In this document: positions 51,950-63,656 of the stretch, in pieces
Position numbering within the stretch: the stretch's first letter is position 1
How the letters are laid out: every line of letters begins with the position of its first letter
NCBI GenBank assembly: GCA_905221605.1
Contig: CAJNDS010000495.1
Location: forward strand, 1-64,000
DNA: 64,000 nt
Source: Symbiodinium natans
Taxonomy: Eukaryota > Sar > Dinophyceae > Suessiales > Symbiodiniaceae
Direction of reading: 5' to 3'
Translations under genes and position numbers: made by a program
Notes under the pieces: generated by a model
Databases searched by the model: none
What the model saw: the letters and a program-made list of their open reading frames with translations, nothing else
Told to the model about the DNA's origin: nothing

Positions 51950-52500
51950 TCGGGCTTAGGGCTCCCTAGACCCTAAACCCCAAACCCTAAACCCCAAACC
52001 CTAACCCGCCAGCTTCTCACTGAATGCACTGACAAAGCATTGCAAGCCAAGAGCCCCTAGAGTGGGACATCCCGCCCTCATGCACTCCCAAGTCATAGCC
52101 AAGCAAAACTCTTCGGACGTCTCCCTGAACCCGAACCCTCAACCCGAAACTCAACCCCAAACCCTAAACCCCAAACCCTAAACCCCAAACCCCAAACCCT
52201 AAACCCCAAACCCCAAACCCTAAACCCTAAACCCCAAACCCCAAACCCGAAACCCCAAACCCTAAACCCCAAACCCTAAACCCCAAACCCTAAACCCTAA
52301 ACCCTGAACCTCAAGCCGGAGTGGCAGTGCTCGCTTCGGACCGCTGTGACGAGGCGCCTCTGTTTGCCAGGAGGCTGCTCGGGAGAGCCTGCATCCGTGG
52401 CCCCCGATCTCTGCAGAAGGGTTTAGGGTTTAGGGTTTAGGGTTTAGGGTTTAGGGTTTAGGGTTTAGGGTTTAGGTTTTAGGGTTTAGAGTTCAACAGC
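51950..52500. repeat. CCCTAAA/CCCCAAA array, candidate exon, TTTAGGG array
   Basis: A mixed CCCTAAA and CCCCAAA array covers 52140-52312 and a TTTAGGG array 52421-52490. Between them on the + strand (52331-52422) an open stretch reads VLASDRCDEAPLFARRLLGR, a weak exon candidate. Confidence 0.6.
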
Positions 52501-52659
52501 TCCTGGTCAACCCGCTTTTGGTTTAGGGCTCGTTGTTTAGAACATCGAAGAATACCCACCCGAAGTTCCCTTAACATTAAGAAATACAAAGTTTTTGATT
52601 ATGAAGATGGCTCAACAACAAAACTCATGACCACCACTTAACGAACGAGAAGGTGGAAA

Positions 52660-53190
52660 TGCTTAACCACGCGAGGCCTTGAGGCCCTGAACACCAGGCC
52701 TTGAGGCGCTGAAACCCTAAGCTTGGCTGCTCTTAGCAGGGTAGCCATAAATTTAATTTTTAGCTGCCTTCTTAAGAAGCCCAATAAACCCAAAAAGGCT
52801 AAAGATGTAAAGTCACAGTAAAGCACCACAAAGTAAACACCCTAAACACCCGGCCTCGACCTGACACCATGAAACCCTAAGAGCCAGCCAGACCCTGAAA
52901 CCCTGAAACCCTAAACGCCAGGCCCTGAGGCCCTGAAACCCTAAACGCCAGGCCCTGAGGCCCTGAAACCTTAAATGCCAGGCCCTGAGGCTCTGAAACC
53001 CTAAAAACCAGGCCCTGGGGCTGTGAAACAACACGAATTTTGTGCCTTGCCCACGAATTTTTGGGTCCCGCGAAGCAAAAGGCTGAAAAACTCGTGGGCA
53101 AGGCCCAAAAATTCGTGGGCAAGGCCAAAAACTCGTGGGCAAGGCCCAAAACCCGCTTTTGGGCCTATGCCCACGAATTTTGTTCACGGA
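52660..53190. repeat. 30-bp minisatellite and CACGAATTTT inverted repeats
   Basis: A 30-bp unit (GCCAGGCCCTGAGGCCCTGA plus AACCCTAAAC) repeats at 52917-53020 with older copies near 52660-52715. Words CCCACGAATTTT and their complements AAAATTCGTGGG alternate at 53030-53185, making several hairpins. Confidence 0.7.
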
Positions 53191-53199
53191 TTGTGAAAC

Positions 53200-53610
53200 C
53201 CTGAAACCCTAAAAACCTAACACCCTAAACCCTAAACCCGAAACCCTAAACCCTAAACCCAAACCCTGAACCCTAAACCCTACTCCAATGCGGCTGCAGA
53301 CTGTCGGATGGCCATCCTCCAATGCAGCTGAGGCTCGTTCTGGGAAGTCGGGTCTGCCTGCTTGTTTTGGGGGTTTAGGGTTTAGGGTTTAGGGGATAGG
53401 GTTTAGGGCTTAGGGTTTAGCTTAGGGTTTAGCTTAGGGTTTAGCTTAGGGTTTAGGGTTTAGAGTTTAGAGTTTAGGGTTTAGGGTGCAGGGTTTAGGG
53501 TTTAGGTTTAGGGTTTAGGGGGGTTTAGGGTTTAGGGTTTAGGGTCCAGGGTTTAGGGTTTAAGGTTTAGGGTTTAGGCTTTAGGGTGTAGGGTGTAGGG
53601 TTTGCTGTAA
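53200..53610. repeat. telomere-type arrays
   Basis: CCCTAAA units at 53205-53285 and a long degenerate TTTAGGG array at 53368-53605, enclosing about 80 bp with an internal TCCAATGCRGCTG doublet. Confidence 0.85.
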
Positions 53611-53619
53611 GATGGCGTA

Positions 53620-55800
53620 GATTCTGTGAAGGTTAGGATGCAGCAGAAGCTCAAGTAGCTTTGGCCCGATAGTGGAGGGCCATGTAAAACCTTTCTCCCA
53701 CCCCACGCCGTCCAAGGCGGCAAAGCCACCCTAACCTACTCTTTGCCGTCGCCGATGGTCGCCAGGGTGAAGAGTACTGGTCCCGAGGAGAACGAGCTCC
53801 CGTTCCGGGCCCATCGCGGGTGCTATAGGGTTTTGGGTTTAGGGTGGGCGCTGATTGCTTTGTGGGTTGAAGGTTTAGGGCCTATGGTCAAAAGACGAAG
53901 AAACTCAGGTCGCAGCTTGTTGTCTGTTTCCGGGGGCATGAAACTAAAGGTCTACAGCTTTAAGGTTTTGGGGTTATAGGAACTGTATAGGGTTTAGGTC
54001 CAGAGTTTTGGCCGGGTTTGTCCTTTGTTATTTCTTCTTTTGTGCTTTGCTGAAAACTCCTTTGTGTCCAGCCTTCTTTCAAAGGTGTTGGGCTTTGTGG
54101 AAGACTTCTGTGACCAAAGAGGTTTTGGGGGGTTTTTCGGGGTGGTGGGCATGTCTGAAACCTCTTCGGCGCCTTTTTGGTGTTTTGTGGTGGCCTTCGG
54201 AGCCTTCTGAAGGTTTTCCGGGGGCCTTTTGCTTTGAAAGGCAAGTGCACGTTGGGGTCTGCTTAGGATCGGTTCCGGGCTCTTGATGCCCTTTCTGGGC
54301 CTAAATAGAGAGGGTCGAGGAACGGGCCTCCACGGAGATTCCGACGCTCGGGGGCTTATGCCCAGGCTTAACCGGAATTCTACCGTACTTCCGCTTGCGC
54401 CCGTGCCAATGACCGCGCAAGCTGCAGAAGAGGCGCGAGCTCACGGTAGGGCCACTCATTTGAACAGGCAGTGCATAGAGCTGGACTGAAACCCTTTCGG
54501 GTTTAGGGTTTAGGGTTTAGGGTCCAGGGTCCAGGGTTTAGGGTAACCCGCGAACATAAGAGCCTGACTCGCTGAACACGACTTGGGCAAAAGTGCCTCG
54601 GGATGCGTCCGGCAATCAATGTCTTCTGCCATGGCGAGCCTCAGCTACGCCCCACCGTTTCTGGCACGCACACCCCTCACACACACCTAAACCCCAGGCC
54701 CTAAACCTTGAACTCTAAACCCTGAACCCCAGGCAGCTTCGGAGACCCGGTATGGCCCAAACTCTGCGCGCTCCTGCTCGCACGACCCCGAACACAGTCC
54801 ACAGGATCCTCAACCCCAAACCCTGAGACTCTAAACCTGGAAAAAATTGGCTGTTGCTATGCCTAGTCCTGTTGCTGTTGCACCATGGCTATTGCTATTT
54901 CTCCTGGCGATCTGATATTGCGACTGCAACTGCGTTTGCTCTTGCTAACTCATAGTGCTACTGCTACCGCCATTGGTACCGTTTTTGCTTGCTCATCAAC
55001 ACTTGCAATGTCATACACTTGCCCCTAAACCCTAAAACCCCAAACCCTAAACCTAATACAGGGATTCGGCGGCAACTCGGGTCCCTTGTGCGATGACATC
55101 CAAAGCCAAGCGACAGATGGAAAGTCGCATTTGCACCATAGAGACTGGGTGGCCTCAACTCTGCTGGCGAAAGCCGAGTTTAGGGTTTAGGGTGTCGGGC
55201 TTTGGGTGTAGGGTTGGGGCTTGGGGGTTTGGGGTTTAGGCTTTAGGCTTTAGGCTTTAGGGTTTACGGTTTAGGGTTGAGGGTTTAGGGTCACGTAAAC
55301 ATGAGAACAGTTCCAATCAACGCCCAGGTGTCAGCGGCACGTGAAAGACGTCCACCGACGCACGCGGACCAGTTCCATCCTTGCCCACACAGGATCTCGG
55401 GGTTTAGGGCTTCGGGTTTAGGGTCACAAGCTTTTGCCCAACGATGCCGGTCTGCACAACGAAAGTGCTACAACGGCACACCATGCACACATGTAAGAAA
55501 TCCCAGTAGACCCACCACAGGAAGATGTCCTACTGACCAGTAAACCCTAAACCCTAAACCCTGAACCCCAAACCCTAAACCCTAAACCCCAAACCCTAAA
55601 CCCTGAACCTCAAACAACATCGACGACACATCTTCTGCAGCCGAAGATGCCCTGAGGGGGACTCGGAGGCAGCGGGGCGCCCCTTCCTTGCTGACGTGGG
55701 CTACCTCGTGCCCCGTAGGTCCACTCGCCTCCAAGAAGCTGTCGAACAGACTCTGCCTTTGCAGAAACCTAAACCCTAAACCATAAACTATAAACCCTAA
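53620..55800. other. sparse region with weak + strand exon candidates
   Basis: Open stretches at 54300-54489 and 55062-55178 (SAATRVPCAMTSKAKRQMES) have coding-like codon use but no family resemblance. Telomere-type arrays lie at 54498-54545, 55180-55290, 55540-55620 and 55770-55810. I cannot support a complete gene. Confidence 0.3.
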
Positions 55801-55837
55801 ACCCTAAACCGAAGTTTTGGGCTTAAGAATTAGGGGA

Positions 55838-57029
55838 CATGCATAGATTCACTTCATGACCACACAAAAGGGCGAGCAACTCTTGCCAATCTGCAACTAG
55901 TTGCGACAGCTCGTCGTCGATGAGCTCTCGAAAACAGCAACCCGTGAAGTCCTTATTGCTTGCCAGCAGGCGTTGCAGGCATGGGGCGCTGCCGCAAACC
56001 TGGAAGTTGTTGTCCAAGAGCAACTCGCCATCACAAACTCCTTTCAAAATCTGACGAAAGCCAGCAATCAGCGAGTTGGAGTCCTGCGACTGGAAGGACA
56101 TGATGATGCGCTCCCTCAGAGTACGCTCCAGCAAGAACGGCACACCGATGCACACCAACAGCTGGAAAGCCAGGTGGAACACCACAAGCCAAAGGTTCAT
56201 TGCATTCTGGCCATAGATCTGTGTCGTGGCCCACATCCAGACGACAGTCGTGCACAAGCAGTCAATTACAGTCCCTGCTCCGGCCCGAAAGAGTATGGAC
56301 GTCAACACATGGGATCCAAGAAGGATGCCCATGCGTCCCGGGAAGCTGTCTCTGTCACCGAAACCGCTTCCAACTGCGGCTACCCAAGTGACCGTGCGCA
56401 GGAGGATCCTCCCCGAGACCATGCGAGAAGGCGTCATAGTGACCCAGCCTTGAAGAAGCGGATAGTAGGCAAGATACACAAGTGACAAGCCCGCCAGCCA
56501 GCTCCCACAGCAGAAGCTGGGCTCGCGGGCAAACTCCGCTCCAGACACCAGGAGCAGCACGAAGGTGGGGTGAATGCAGAGTCTGGTGAAATCCAAGAAC
56601 ATGGCCACACGTACGTGGCCCAACTCCGTCTCAACTCGGCGATCCAAGAGGCTGAGATCCGGCACTTCCGGGGCGGAGCCAGAAACCTTACTGTTGGTTA
56701 GTAGGGAATGAGGGAATGAGGTACCATGTATGAACATGTATATATATATATATATATAAACCCTTAAAGTGTATACAGGGGGATATAGGGCGCCTCATGC
56801 CCAAGAAACTGTCTTCTCCAGGATTCGAAAGGCTCCCGCCAGGTGCCAGATCATGGCTTTCACGTCCCTCTTTGATATGTGCCAGTGCGCTGCCAGCAGA
56901 GCAGAAGCCACACAAGTGCAGAGGACGAGACGGCCTTCATCCATGACGTTGAGCAGCCTCTGGGAGTAACCTCCCGAGTTATTTTGGTATTCAATCTGTT
57001 GGATGCCGACTGAGCTCTTGGAGCTGCAA
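55838..57029 (-). CDS. multi-span membrane protein with PAS-like C-terminus, two exons
   Basis: The first exon (about 57029-56814) begins SSVGIQQIEYQNNSGG, contains LVLCTCVASALLAAHWH, and ends RILEK. The second (56686 to about 55838) opens VSGSAPEVPDLSLLDRRVET. It has roughly four to five hydrophobic spans (LCIHPTFVLLLVSG, LAGLSLVYLAYYPLL, ILLGSHVLTSILF, LWLVVFHLAFQLLVCIGV), then GVCDGELLLDNNFQVCGSAP, which resembles the start of a PAS domain. The intron between them is an introner-like element. The codon split AA/G restores the frame with a GA donor. Membrane-PAS proteins of this style are common in dinoflagellates. A sensor role is only a guess. More exons probably precede it, possibly those at 60.4-61.8 kb. 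Confidence 0.6.
56687..56813 (-). mobile_element. introner-like intron in the membrane-PAS gene
   Basis: The acceptor side on the + strand reads TTACTGTTGGTTAGTAGGGA then ATGAGGGAATGAGGTACC, the same 38-bp arm found twice, inverted, at 58439-58553. The splice acceptor AG comes from the element terminus (CCAACAGTAAG on the sense strand). The other arm is missing or degraded, and a (TA)n run fills the middle. Confidence 0.65.
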
Positions 57030-57099
57030 TCGAACGAAAAAAGGCTTTTGCCATGTGAGAACGCATGGAGCCAAAACATTCAGCGAAGGATCACCAACT

Positions 57100-58430
57100 C
57101 GAACATGACGTGGGTTCTACCATCCAGCAATGGCCCCTGAAGAAGCCATTACTCTACTCCTTTATATGCAACCTAAATAAAACTAACATGTTCAAAATCC
57201 TCTTGGGTTTTTTTTTTAACGAAAAAATCACAAACATAATAAGAAAAATCCCAAGGGGGATGTAGATTAAGCAGGCCCGAGGCCCGACATGTCCTAACAA
57301 AATCATGGTAGAGAGATCCTTGTACAGGGCCGCTAGTATCAGAGCGAGGCCATGGCCGCAGACCTCTGCCACAAAAATCTCGATGGTCTAGGGTTTAGGG
57401 TTTAGGGTTTAGGACTTAGGCTTAGAGCTTCGGGCCTACGGACAGCCTTGTGCCCGCTCAAACTCTCCGCCAGCTAAAGCACCAACCAGGGGACACATCC
57501 AGGAAACATCCATCGCCTTGCCTGCATCGCCGAACTCATGGCCAACGAGGGGTCTAACTTCACAAACTTGTGGGTTGGGTTCGCTTCTTTTTCGCTTCTT
57601 TGAACAACACAACTCAAGAAAGCCAGCTTGGGCGCCTGAGCACAGTAGTCTGGGTCAGCATAGCGGAGAAGGGCTGGAAGGGTTGTTGAAGAAGGAGGAG
57701 TCTCAAAGCGAGGGAGAGGGAGGGAGGGAGAGAGAGAAAGAGAGAGAGCGACTGAGCGAGCGAGCTGCTTAAGATGCAGAAGAGTGCTGCTGAAAGGCGA
57801 GAAGCCGTGGTACGGCAGCTGGAGGAAAGAATCTGTGGTACAGCAAGATGCTATGGAAGCAGATGAGTGAAGGATGAAATTGCATCTGGGATGGAGGCAG
57901 ATGAGTGAGGTGCTTGATGACCTCGCGGGTATGTGCAGCCGTTTTCCGCATTCTTTGCAATGAGTGCATGAGTGTATTTTGCAAGCGGCAAGCGAGATGA
58001 TGATGAGCTGGAATCTGACGATATGATGACCTATGCTTATCAGCTATCCGATCGTTTCCTTTTTGAACGACGTTCTTGGCAAGCTGGGCTGCTTTCCTGC
58101 TGCAAACCCGAACCCAAATGTGGATTCGTAACTTGTTCCCAACTTTGGGCTCGTTTTCGGCACCTTTGTGGTTGGCAGGCGCAGCTGCATTGGCGAAGGT
58201 GGCGCCGCTTTGACTGGCGCGACGCAGAAGCGTGTAGTCTTGATCAACATGGACAAGGCAAGTCTGCAGTGTACCCGGCCTTCTTTAGCTGGGTTGGTTC
58301 ATGAAGGTCTGCGCAGCAACGCGGCGTTTCTGAAGCAGCAAGGTGGGAGCGGACCTCAACCAAAGGGGTCAAGCAAGCACAGAGGTCCGGCCTCCCAATG
58401 AAGCCAAGCCATAACATCGCTTTCTTCTTG
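57100..58430. other. mixed sequence, weak + strand open frame
   Basis: A frame at about 58120-58401 reads VVGRRSCIGEGGAALTGATQ and then VVLINMDKAS. The last word resembles the first acidic motif of some DDE transposases in dinoflagellates, with Lys where Glu is usual. It could be a decayed transposase fragment next to the inverted-repeat element at 58439. A TTTAGGG array lies at 57390-57415. Confidence 0.3.
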
Positions 58431-58438
58431 CTCAGGAC

Positions 58439-58553
58439 TTACTGTTGGTTCGTAGGGAATGAAGAAATGAGGTACCCTTTATCCCCCTATATATACCCTT
58501 TAAGGGATTCTAGATGGTACCGTATTCCCTCATGCCCTACTAACCAACAGTAA
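58439..58553. mobile_element. 115-bp element with 38-bp terminal inverted repeats (introner/MITE-like)
   Basis: The left arm, TTACTGTTGGTTCGTAGGGA then ATGAAGAAATGAGGTACC, is mirrored by GGTACCGTATTCCCTCATGC then CCTACTAACCAACAGTAA. A 38-bp spacer contains CCCTATATATACCCTT. CAGG occurs two bases outside the left end and directly outside the right end. Confidence 0.8.
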
Positions 58554-58969
58554 CAGGAAGTAAGCAGTGCATCCTACCGGCTGGGTGACGGGTTTTCACC
58601 GAGGGCAGTTGAGGTTTATCCTCCAAGCGGAGGCCGAAACCCTAAACCCTACTAAACCCTAAACCCTAAAACCTGGCACCGGGGGAGCTGTCCCAACTGC
58701 AACCTCCTGTCGGAGTGGGAATGGCCTTTCTCCCAGTTGAGCAGGAGGTTTATCCTCTAGTGTGAGTTTTTGTTCAAAGGTTATAAGGTTCCCTAAGGTT
58801 TCCAGCTACCCCCCTGAACCCCCCAAAGGGGATGAGAAGGTTTGTTGAACCTTGGCACACTTTGCCTAGTGGAGGTTTGGTTACCTCCTGTACAGTGCCA
58901 GGAGGAAAACCGGTCCTCAGAGACCAAACACCTAGGGGTGGATTGCACAGTTTCGCCACGAAACAATTT

Positions 58970-59070
58970 GAACACAGGTTGAACCTAGATTGAATTTGAG
59001 TTGAACCCGGGGTTCGAACCTGGGTTGCACCTGGGTTGAACTTGGGGTTGAGCCTGTGTTGAACCTGGTG
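58970..59070. repeat. GGTTGAACCTG-type 11-13-bp minisatellite
   Basis: Seven to eight diverged units of GGTTGAACCTGG with substitutions. No coding. Confidence 0.65.
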
Positions 59071-59104
59071 CCGTGGATTCGATCATGAGAGTCGTCGTAC
59101 GAGA

Positions 59105-59405
59105 AAACTCCACCCCTCCTCGCTTGTTGTTTCATCTATTGCTATGTTCATCATCGGTACTGAAAATGTGTTACGACGCAGAGAAAATGAATGTTACATT
59201 CCACCTTGCTTTCATTTCTGCCCTTCGATAATCGCTGTTTTTCATTGTCATTTTCAGTGTTTTGGTGGAGAAGTGACATTGCTCAAATTCCACCCCCCCT
59301 CGTTTCTTGTTTTTGCTTGTGTTTCTTTACTTCGATGATAGAGAGCGGCGGTGGTCGGAGTACATTCCACCCCGCTTCCCGTTCTTGGTTTTCATTTCTT
59401 TCTAT
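59105..59405. repeat. three diverged CATTCCACC-TTGTTTTC units
   Basis: TTCCACCCC followed by TCG-rich, T-rich sequence recurs at about 59108, 59199, 59288 and 59366. It looks like an old tandem repeat of variable period. Confidence 0.45.
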
Positions 59406-59463
59406 TTTCGTTGTTCGGGAGGTTCAGGGTCAAGGATAAACGCCTAAGCCCAAAACGAGCGCT

Positions 59464-59570
59464 GCCTAAACCCTAAACCCTAAACCCTAAACCCTAAACC
59501 CTAAACCCTAAACCCTAAACCCTAAACCCTAAACCCTAAACCCTAAACCCTAAACCCTAAACCCTAACGA
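59464..59570. repeat. CCCTAAA array
   Basis: Fifteen nearly perfect CCCTAAA units, among the purest in the window. Confidence 0.9.
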
Positions 59571-59649
59571 AGCCTAAAGCTTCGATTGGTTGAAGGTATA
59601 AGGTGTCTCCGACAAGCAATCTAGTACTACAGAATGTGGCAAGCGGGGG

Positions 59650-59990
59650 GGGGGGGGGTACCCCCCATAGTTGCATTCTACTATAATAGTGCTACGTGCT
59701 ACTATTCACAATACCAGAATACTAAACTAATACTACTACTAACAATACGATAATACCCAAATACTACGACGATTAACAATACTAACATACCACAAATTAT
59801 ACTACGATAAACAATACTATAAACCCTAAACCCTAAACCTAAACCCTAAATCCTAAACCCTAAACCCTAAACGCTGAACCCTATACCCTGAACCCTGAAC
59901 CCTAAACCCTAAACCCCAAACCCTAAACCCTAAACCCGAAACCCTAAACCCTGACCCTAAACCGAAACCCTAAACCCTAAACTGGCACCA
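59650..59990. repeat. G run, AATACTA repeats and CCCTAAA array
   Basis: G run at 59645-59658, AATACTA-type degenerate units at 59700-59815, then CCCTAAA units with many variants to 59985. Confidence 0.75.
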
Positions 59991-60439
59991 CACGCAGAAG
60001 TCCAACAAACGCAGCATGCTTCTTTGAGAGCGCCCAACATGGCGCAGGACCGACAGCAAGGCAGGGATAGGAGCTTCGTGGTTGGGCGTTTAGGGCTTGA
60101 TCACAATGACGACAGTCACGTCACTAGTCACTAGTACTCGCGGTAGTGATCCCGTGACCACCGCCACTAAGCCCCCAAGAAATAACATCGATAGTACTGC
60201 ATCGTTTAGCACTTCCGCAAAAAGAATCCAGCTCGAAGGGGTGGAATCCTAGAAGGCAATACCCTTCTACCTTGAGACACTGCGCAGAATCCAGCACTGG
60301 GTATACCATGCTCCTTTTCAAGCACCCAAAAAAAATATCCACTCGGCGCTGGTAAACATTTTAAAGTGTCTTTGCCCGGTCACCCGACGCTGTGACAAGC
60401 GGAAAAGCTTCAACCAATTTAGGTGTCAGCATGCCATGG

Positions 60440-61826
60440 GCACGGGCCGCCACAGCAGATCCATCGGGTCGAGGGCAGAAGAGGATGGGCAGAAGCCACG
60501 AGCTTTGGAGGGACCCAAAGTCAACTCTAGCCAGGCCAGGGTGAACATGCAGGCTATTGCGCAGCACCCAAGCTGTTCCAAAAAGCTGATCTCTCGAAGG
60601 CCATGCAGAAACATGCTCGGGACCACCTCGCGTTCTTGTCCAAGCTGCCGGCGCAAGCGGGAGCCCCAGGACACACGGCGCGTACCCAGAGAGGCTTGAG
60701 GTTGCACGCTCGACAGATCAGAGAACTGGTTTGTCATAACTGGGCTCAGTTTCTTACTGCCAGAAGGGCTCAGTTCCTGCCCACGCCAGGAAGAGTCTTT
60801 GGCCTGGTTTGGCCGCATCTCCACGCTCACCAGCGCACCAGCATCAGAGTTGTTTCTTGGCAGATTGGTCTCCAAAACCTCTGTGGGGATTGGGGCGGCA
60901 GGGAGAAGCTCTTGCAGCACAAAAACGTCCTCCAGAACTTCCAGCACAAACAAGGTCACGAAAACGCCAGCTGTGGCGGCGTTGAAGGCTGGAGCCACTG
61001 GCCCAGACCATGACAGCTCTCTGTAGTAGATGGCCCGCGCGATGATCAGACTGCAAGGCGCCACAAATCGAATATAGCCTCCATAGATCTTGAACTCATC
61101 GTGCAACTTGCTGAAACCATTTGGTGCTGCGATCCAGATGGCCCACTGGGCCCCGAAAACGCATCTCGTGCAGCAGAAGAAGGCATGCCGAAGCCAGCCG
61201 AGACGAGTTAAGGCATTCAAGGCAAAGCCCAAAGCTGCACTGCTGATCCACGAGAAGCTTCCTGTTCTCGCGGCACCAGATAGCAAGGCCGAGAGTCGCA
61301 CCGACTCGGAAAGGCCATGCGCGGCAAAGACCATGACTGGCATAACAAAGCGAGACATGTCACCTGGTATCTGCGGACGCCTGGCGACCACGAGGCGAGT
61401 GTAGGCCAGCCGCGTGAAAGACACCATGCCCGTTTCCGCCATGGCTGTCGCGGCGGGTAGAAACATGCTGGCTGTCACCACCTGGGGCTTTGCTCAGAGG
61501 CGCCACAAGATCAAACTTAGTATGTGACCGGCATACGAGGCATCTAGGATAGGGACCTGAATGCAGGCATGTTGATAACATCCCACCCTGCCCAGCGCCA
61601 ACAGGTAAACGTAGGCAACAAGAATCCCGCCCATCAGGATCACGCAGCCAGCCGTGCCAGCCAGAGTGGCTAAGAACCACCGAAGACAAGGGCCCCACCG
61701 ACGTTGAGGGTGACGTGCTGTGGTGGCCAGGTAGGAGACAAACGGACCCACGGCATTGAAGGCCGTAATGCCGAGCGCGGCGGACGGCGTGTCCTTGCAT
61801 GCATCTTGCATTCTTGAGAGCTCCAC
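60440..61826 (-). CDS. multi-span membrane protein, two exons
   Basis: The first exon (61826 to about 61514) starts MELSRMQDACKDTPSAALG and has two hydrophobic spans (FLATLAGTAGCVILMGGILV). A proposed intron of about 47 bp (GT at about 61513, AG of CCCCAG at about 61468) leads to the second exon. That begins VVTASMFLPAATAMAETGMV and contains at least three further spans (VMPVMVFAAHGL, YIRFVAPCSLIIARAIYY, ATAGVFVTLFVLEVLEDVF), a Ser-rich loop and a last span near LGCCAIACMFTLAWLEL. It probably ends at a donor near 60445. The style matches the membrane-PAS exons at 55.8-57.0 kb on the same strand, so the two could be one gene with unrecognised exons between. No transport or channel signature seen. 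Confidence 0.55.
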
Positions 61827-61867
61827 AAGAAGCAGCCGGGAAACAGGTCTACATGGGCCTTATGGGC

Positions 61868-62180
61868 AGCTCCTAAGGTTTAGGGTTTAGGGCTCAGGGC
61901 TGAGGGTTTAGAGTTTCGGGTTTAGGGTTTAGGGCTTGGCATTTAGGGTTCAGGGTTCAGGGTTCAGGGTTTAGGGTTTAGGGTTTAGGTGGGGGGGGGG
62001 GGGGGGGGAGGGCGGACACAGCAGCTTGTCCAGAGGGGCCGCCTACCCACGGCACCTCTGGTCCGGCCCTCAAGCACACCAACCCAGGAGACAAAGATCT
62101 TGAATATACATGGGGTTTAGGGTTTGGGGTTTAGGGTTTAGGGTTTCGGGTTTAGGGTTTAGGGTTTACGGTATGAGTAT
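61868..62180. repeat. TTTAGGG arrays and poly-G
   Basis: TTTAGGG/TTCAGGG units at 61875-61990, G run at 61991-62010, further TTTAGGG at 62112-62172, directly 5' of the membrane-protein exon. Confidence 0.85.
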
Positions 62181-63590
62181 ACCAGTGATGAACGATGCAT
62201 GTATAACTACAACCTGCCTCCCAAGCAAACGACACAGAAACCTGATACACGACATAATAAAATGAACCCTTTTAGATATGACTGCAAGCTGAAAGCTTCG
62301 GAATGGACATAAACTTGAATCTTGCACCGCTGTGGCGTCTCAGGATACGATGAAGGAACAAGCTGCTGGAAAACCCTAAACCCTAAACGTTACAACCTTA
62401 ACCCTAAACCCTGAACCCCAAACCCTAAACCCTAAACCCAAAGCGCTGCATCAGCCAGGCATCCGACAGCTGCGCTGAGCTGGCCAGGAACACGACAACG
62501 CACACAGTTGGCAGAGATCGGATATGCAATTGCCACCTGACTTCGGAAGCAAAACCCTAAACCCTAAACCCTAGACCCTAAACCGGACAAAAAAAAACAG
62601 TCTATAGGGTTCAGGTCTAAGAGCATTGTCCCATCAACAGCGATGACCGGAGTTCTTCATATACCTATTGCTTGCTATCACATCACTATGTCACTATAGT
62701 CCCGAGTCTTAGTGCAAGCATGCCACGAGGGGCCCTCGCTCACCAGACATTCTGTCCATGCCGAACTAAAGGCCCAATAGCCTCAGCTGTGGCTGTAGCA
62801 AACGTTCTAGCAGCCACCACGGCAGCAACTGCCATGGGGGCTGTAGAGTAACTGCAGTGAACTCACTAGCAGCATGTTAAGCAGCAATGAGAAGGCCAGT
62901 GTCAGCAATAGCTGTGTTAGCAGCTGCAACTGCAATAATCGCACAAGCTAAGGCGACAAACACAAGCAACAGCAGTGGCATCTGACAGAGCAGTTGTGCG
63001 AATTCGCAACATTCACAACCCAAAGTAGCAGCAGCTGGAGTGGCTGCAGCAGCATTTTGGGACAAGAGAAGTCACAATAGCGTTCCAGCAGCAGTCTTCA
63101 TAGCTATACCAATCAAGGTTTAAGAGTTTTGGGCTTTGGGCTAATACAGGCTCACGTAGCCAAGCGGTAAGTCCAGTATCCCGATGCTCATTCCCCGCCA
63201 CCATGGAACTTGCCCTGCGACTGCATTCCTGAGTCTAACAAACCCAAACGAAACCTGGGTTTAGGGTCTAGGGTGTAGGGTTTAAGGTTATTGGGGTTTA
63301 GGGTTTATGGTTTAGGGTTTAGGGCTTAGGGTTTCGGGTTTAGAGCTTACGTTCAGGCAATTTTGCTTCGGGATCTAAATACTGAACAACGGACGTGTTC
63401 ATAATGTTCAGCAAGATTCTGCTCATAATGCATCGAGAACAGCCACTTTGCAACATAACATGGCAGCAAGATCATCATCGAGCAGATCATACTGCGAGAG
63501 GAATACGTTCCGCAGGGTCTTAACTCCTGGGCGCCGCTTCCCTACCCACACAAGAGAGCATCATTGGAAGCCTCCATAACAAACAAAAAC
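62180..63590. other. no gene recognised
   Basis: CCCTAAA arrays at 62372-62440 and 62555-62585, GCAGCA-type repeats at 62790-63060 that give Ala-rich frames, TTTAGGG at 63255-63345, and unique sequence. Confidence 0.45.
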
Positions 63591-63601
63591 TGAAACCATA
63601 A

Positions 63602-63643
63602 ACAACCCCCCCCCCCCCCCCACAAAAAAAAAAAAAAAAAAAA
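63602..63643. repeat. adjacent poly-C and poly-A runs
   Basis: About 14 C followed by CAC and about 20 A. It lies just 3' of the minus-strand gene ending at 63657, and reads as T-run then G-run on that strand, so it is not a genomic poly(A) tail for that gene. Confidence 0.8.
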
Positions 63644-63656
63644 CGATCCTGAACTA

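Noticed and set aside
62877-63065. Ala-rich 62-codon minus-strand frame with a hydrophobic stretch
   Set aside because: Derived from GCAGCA-type repeats, without splice or family support.
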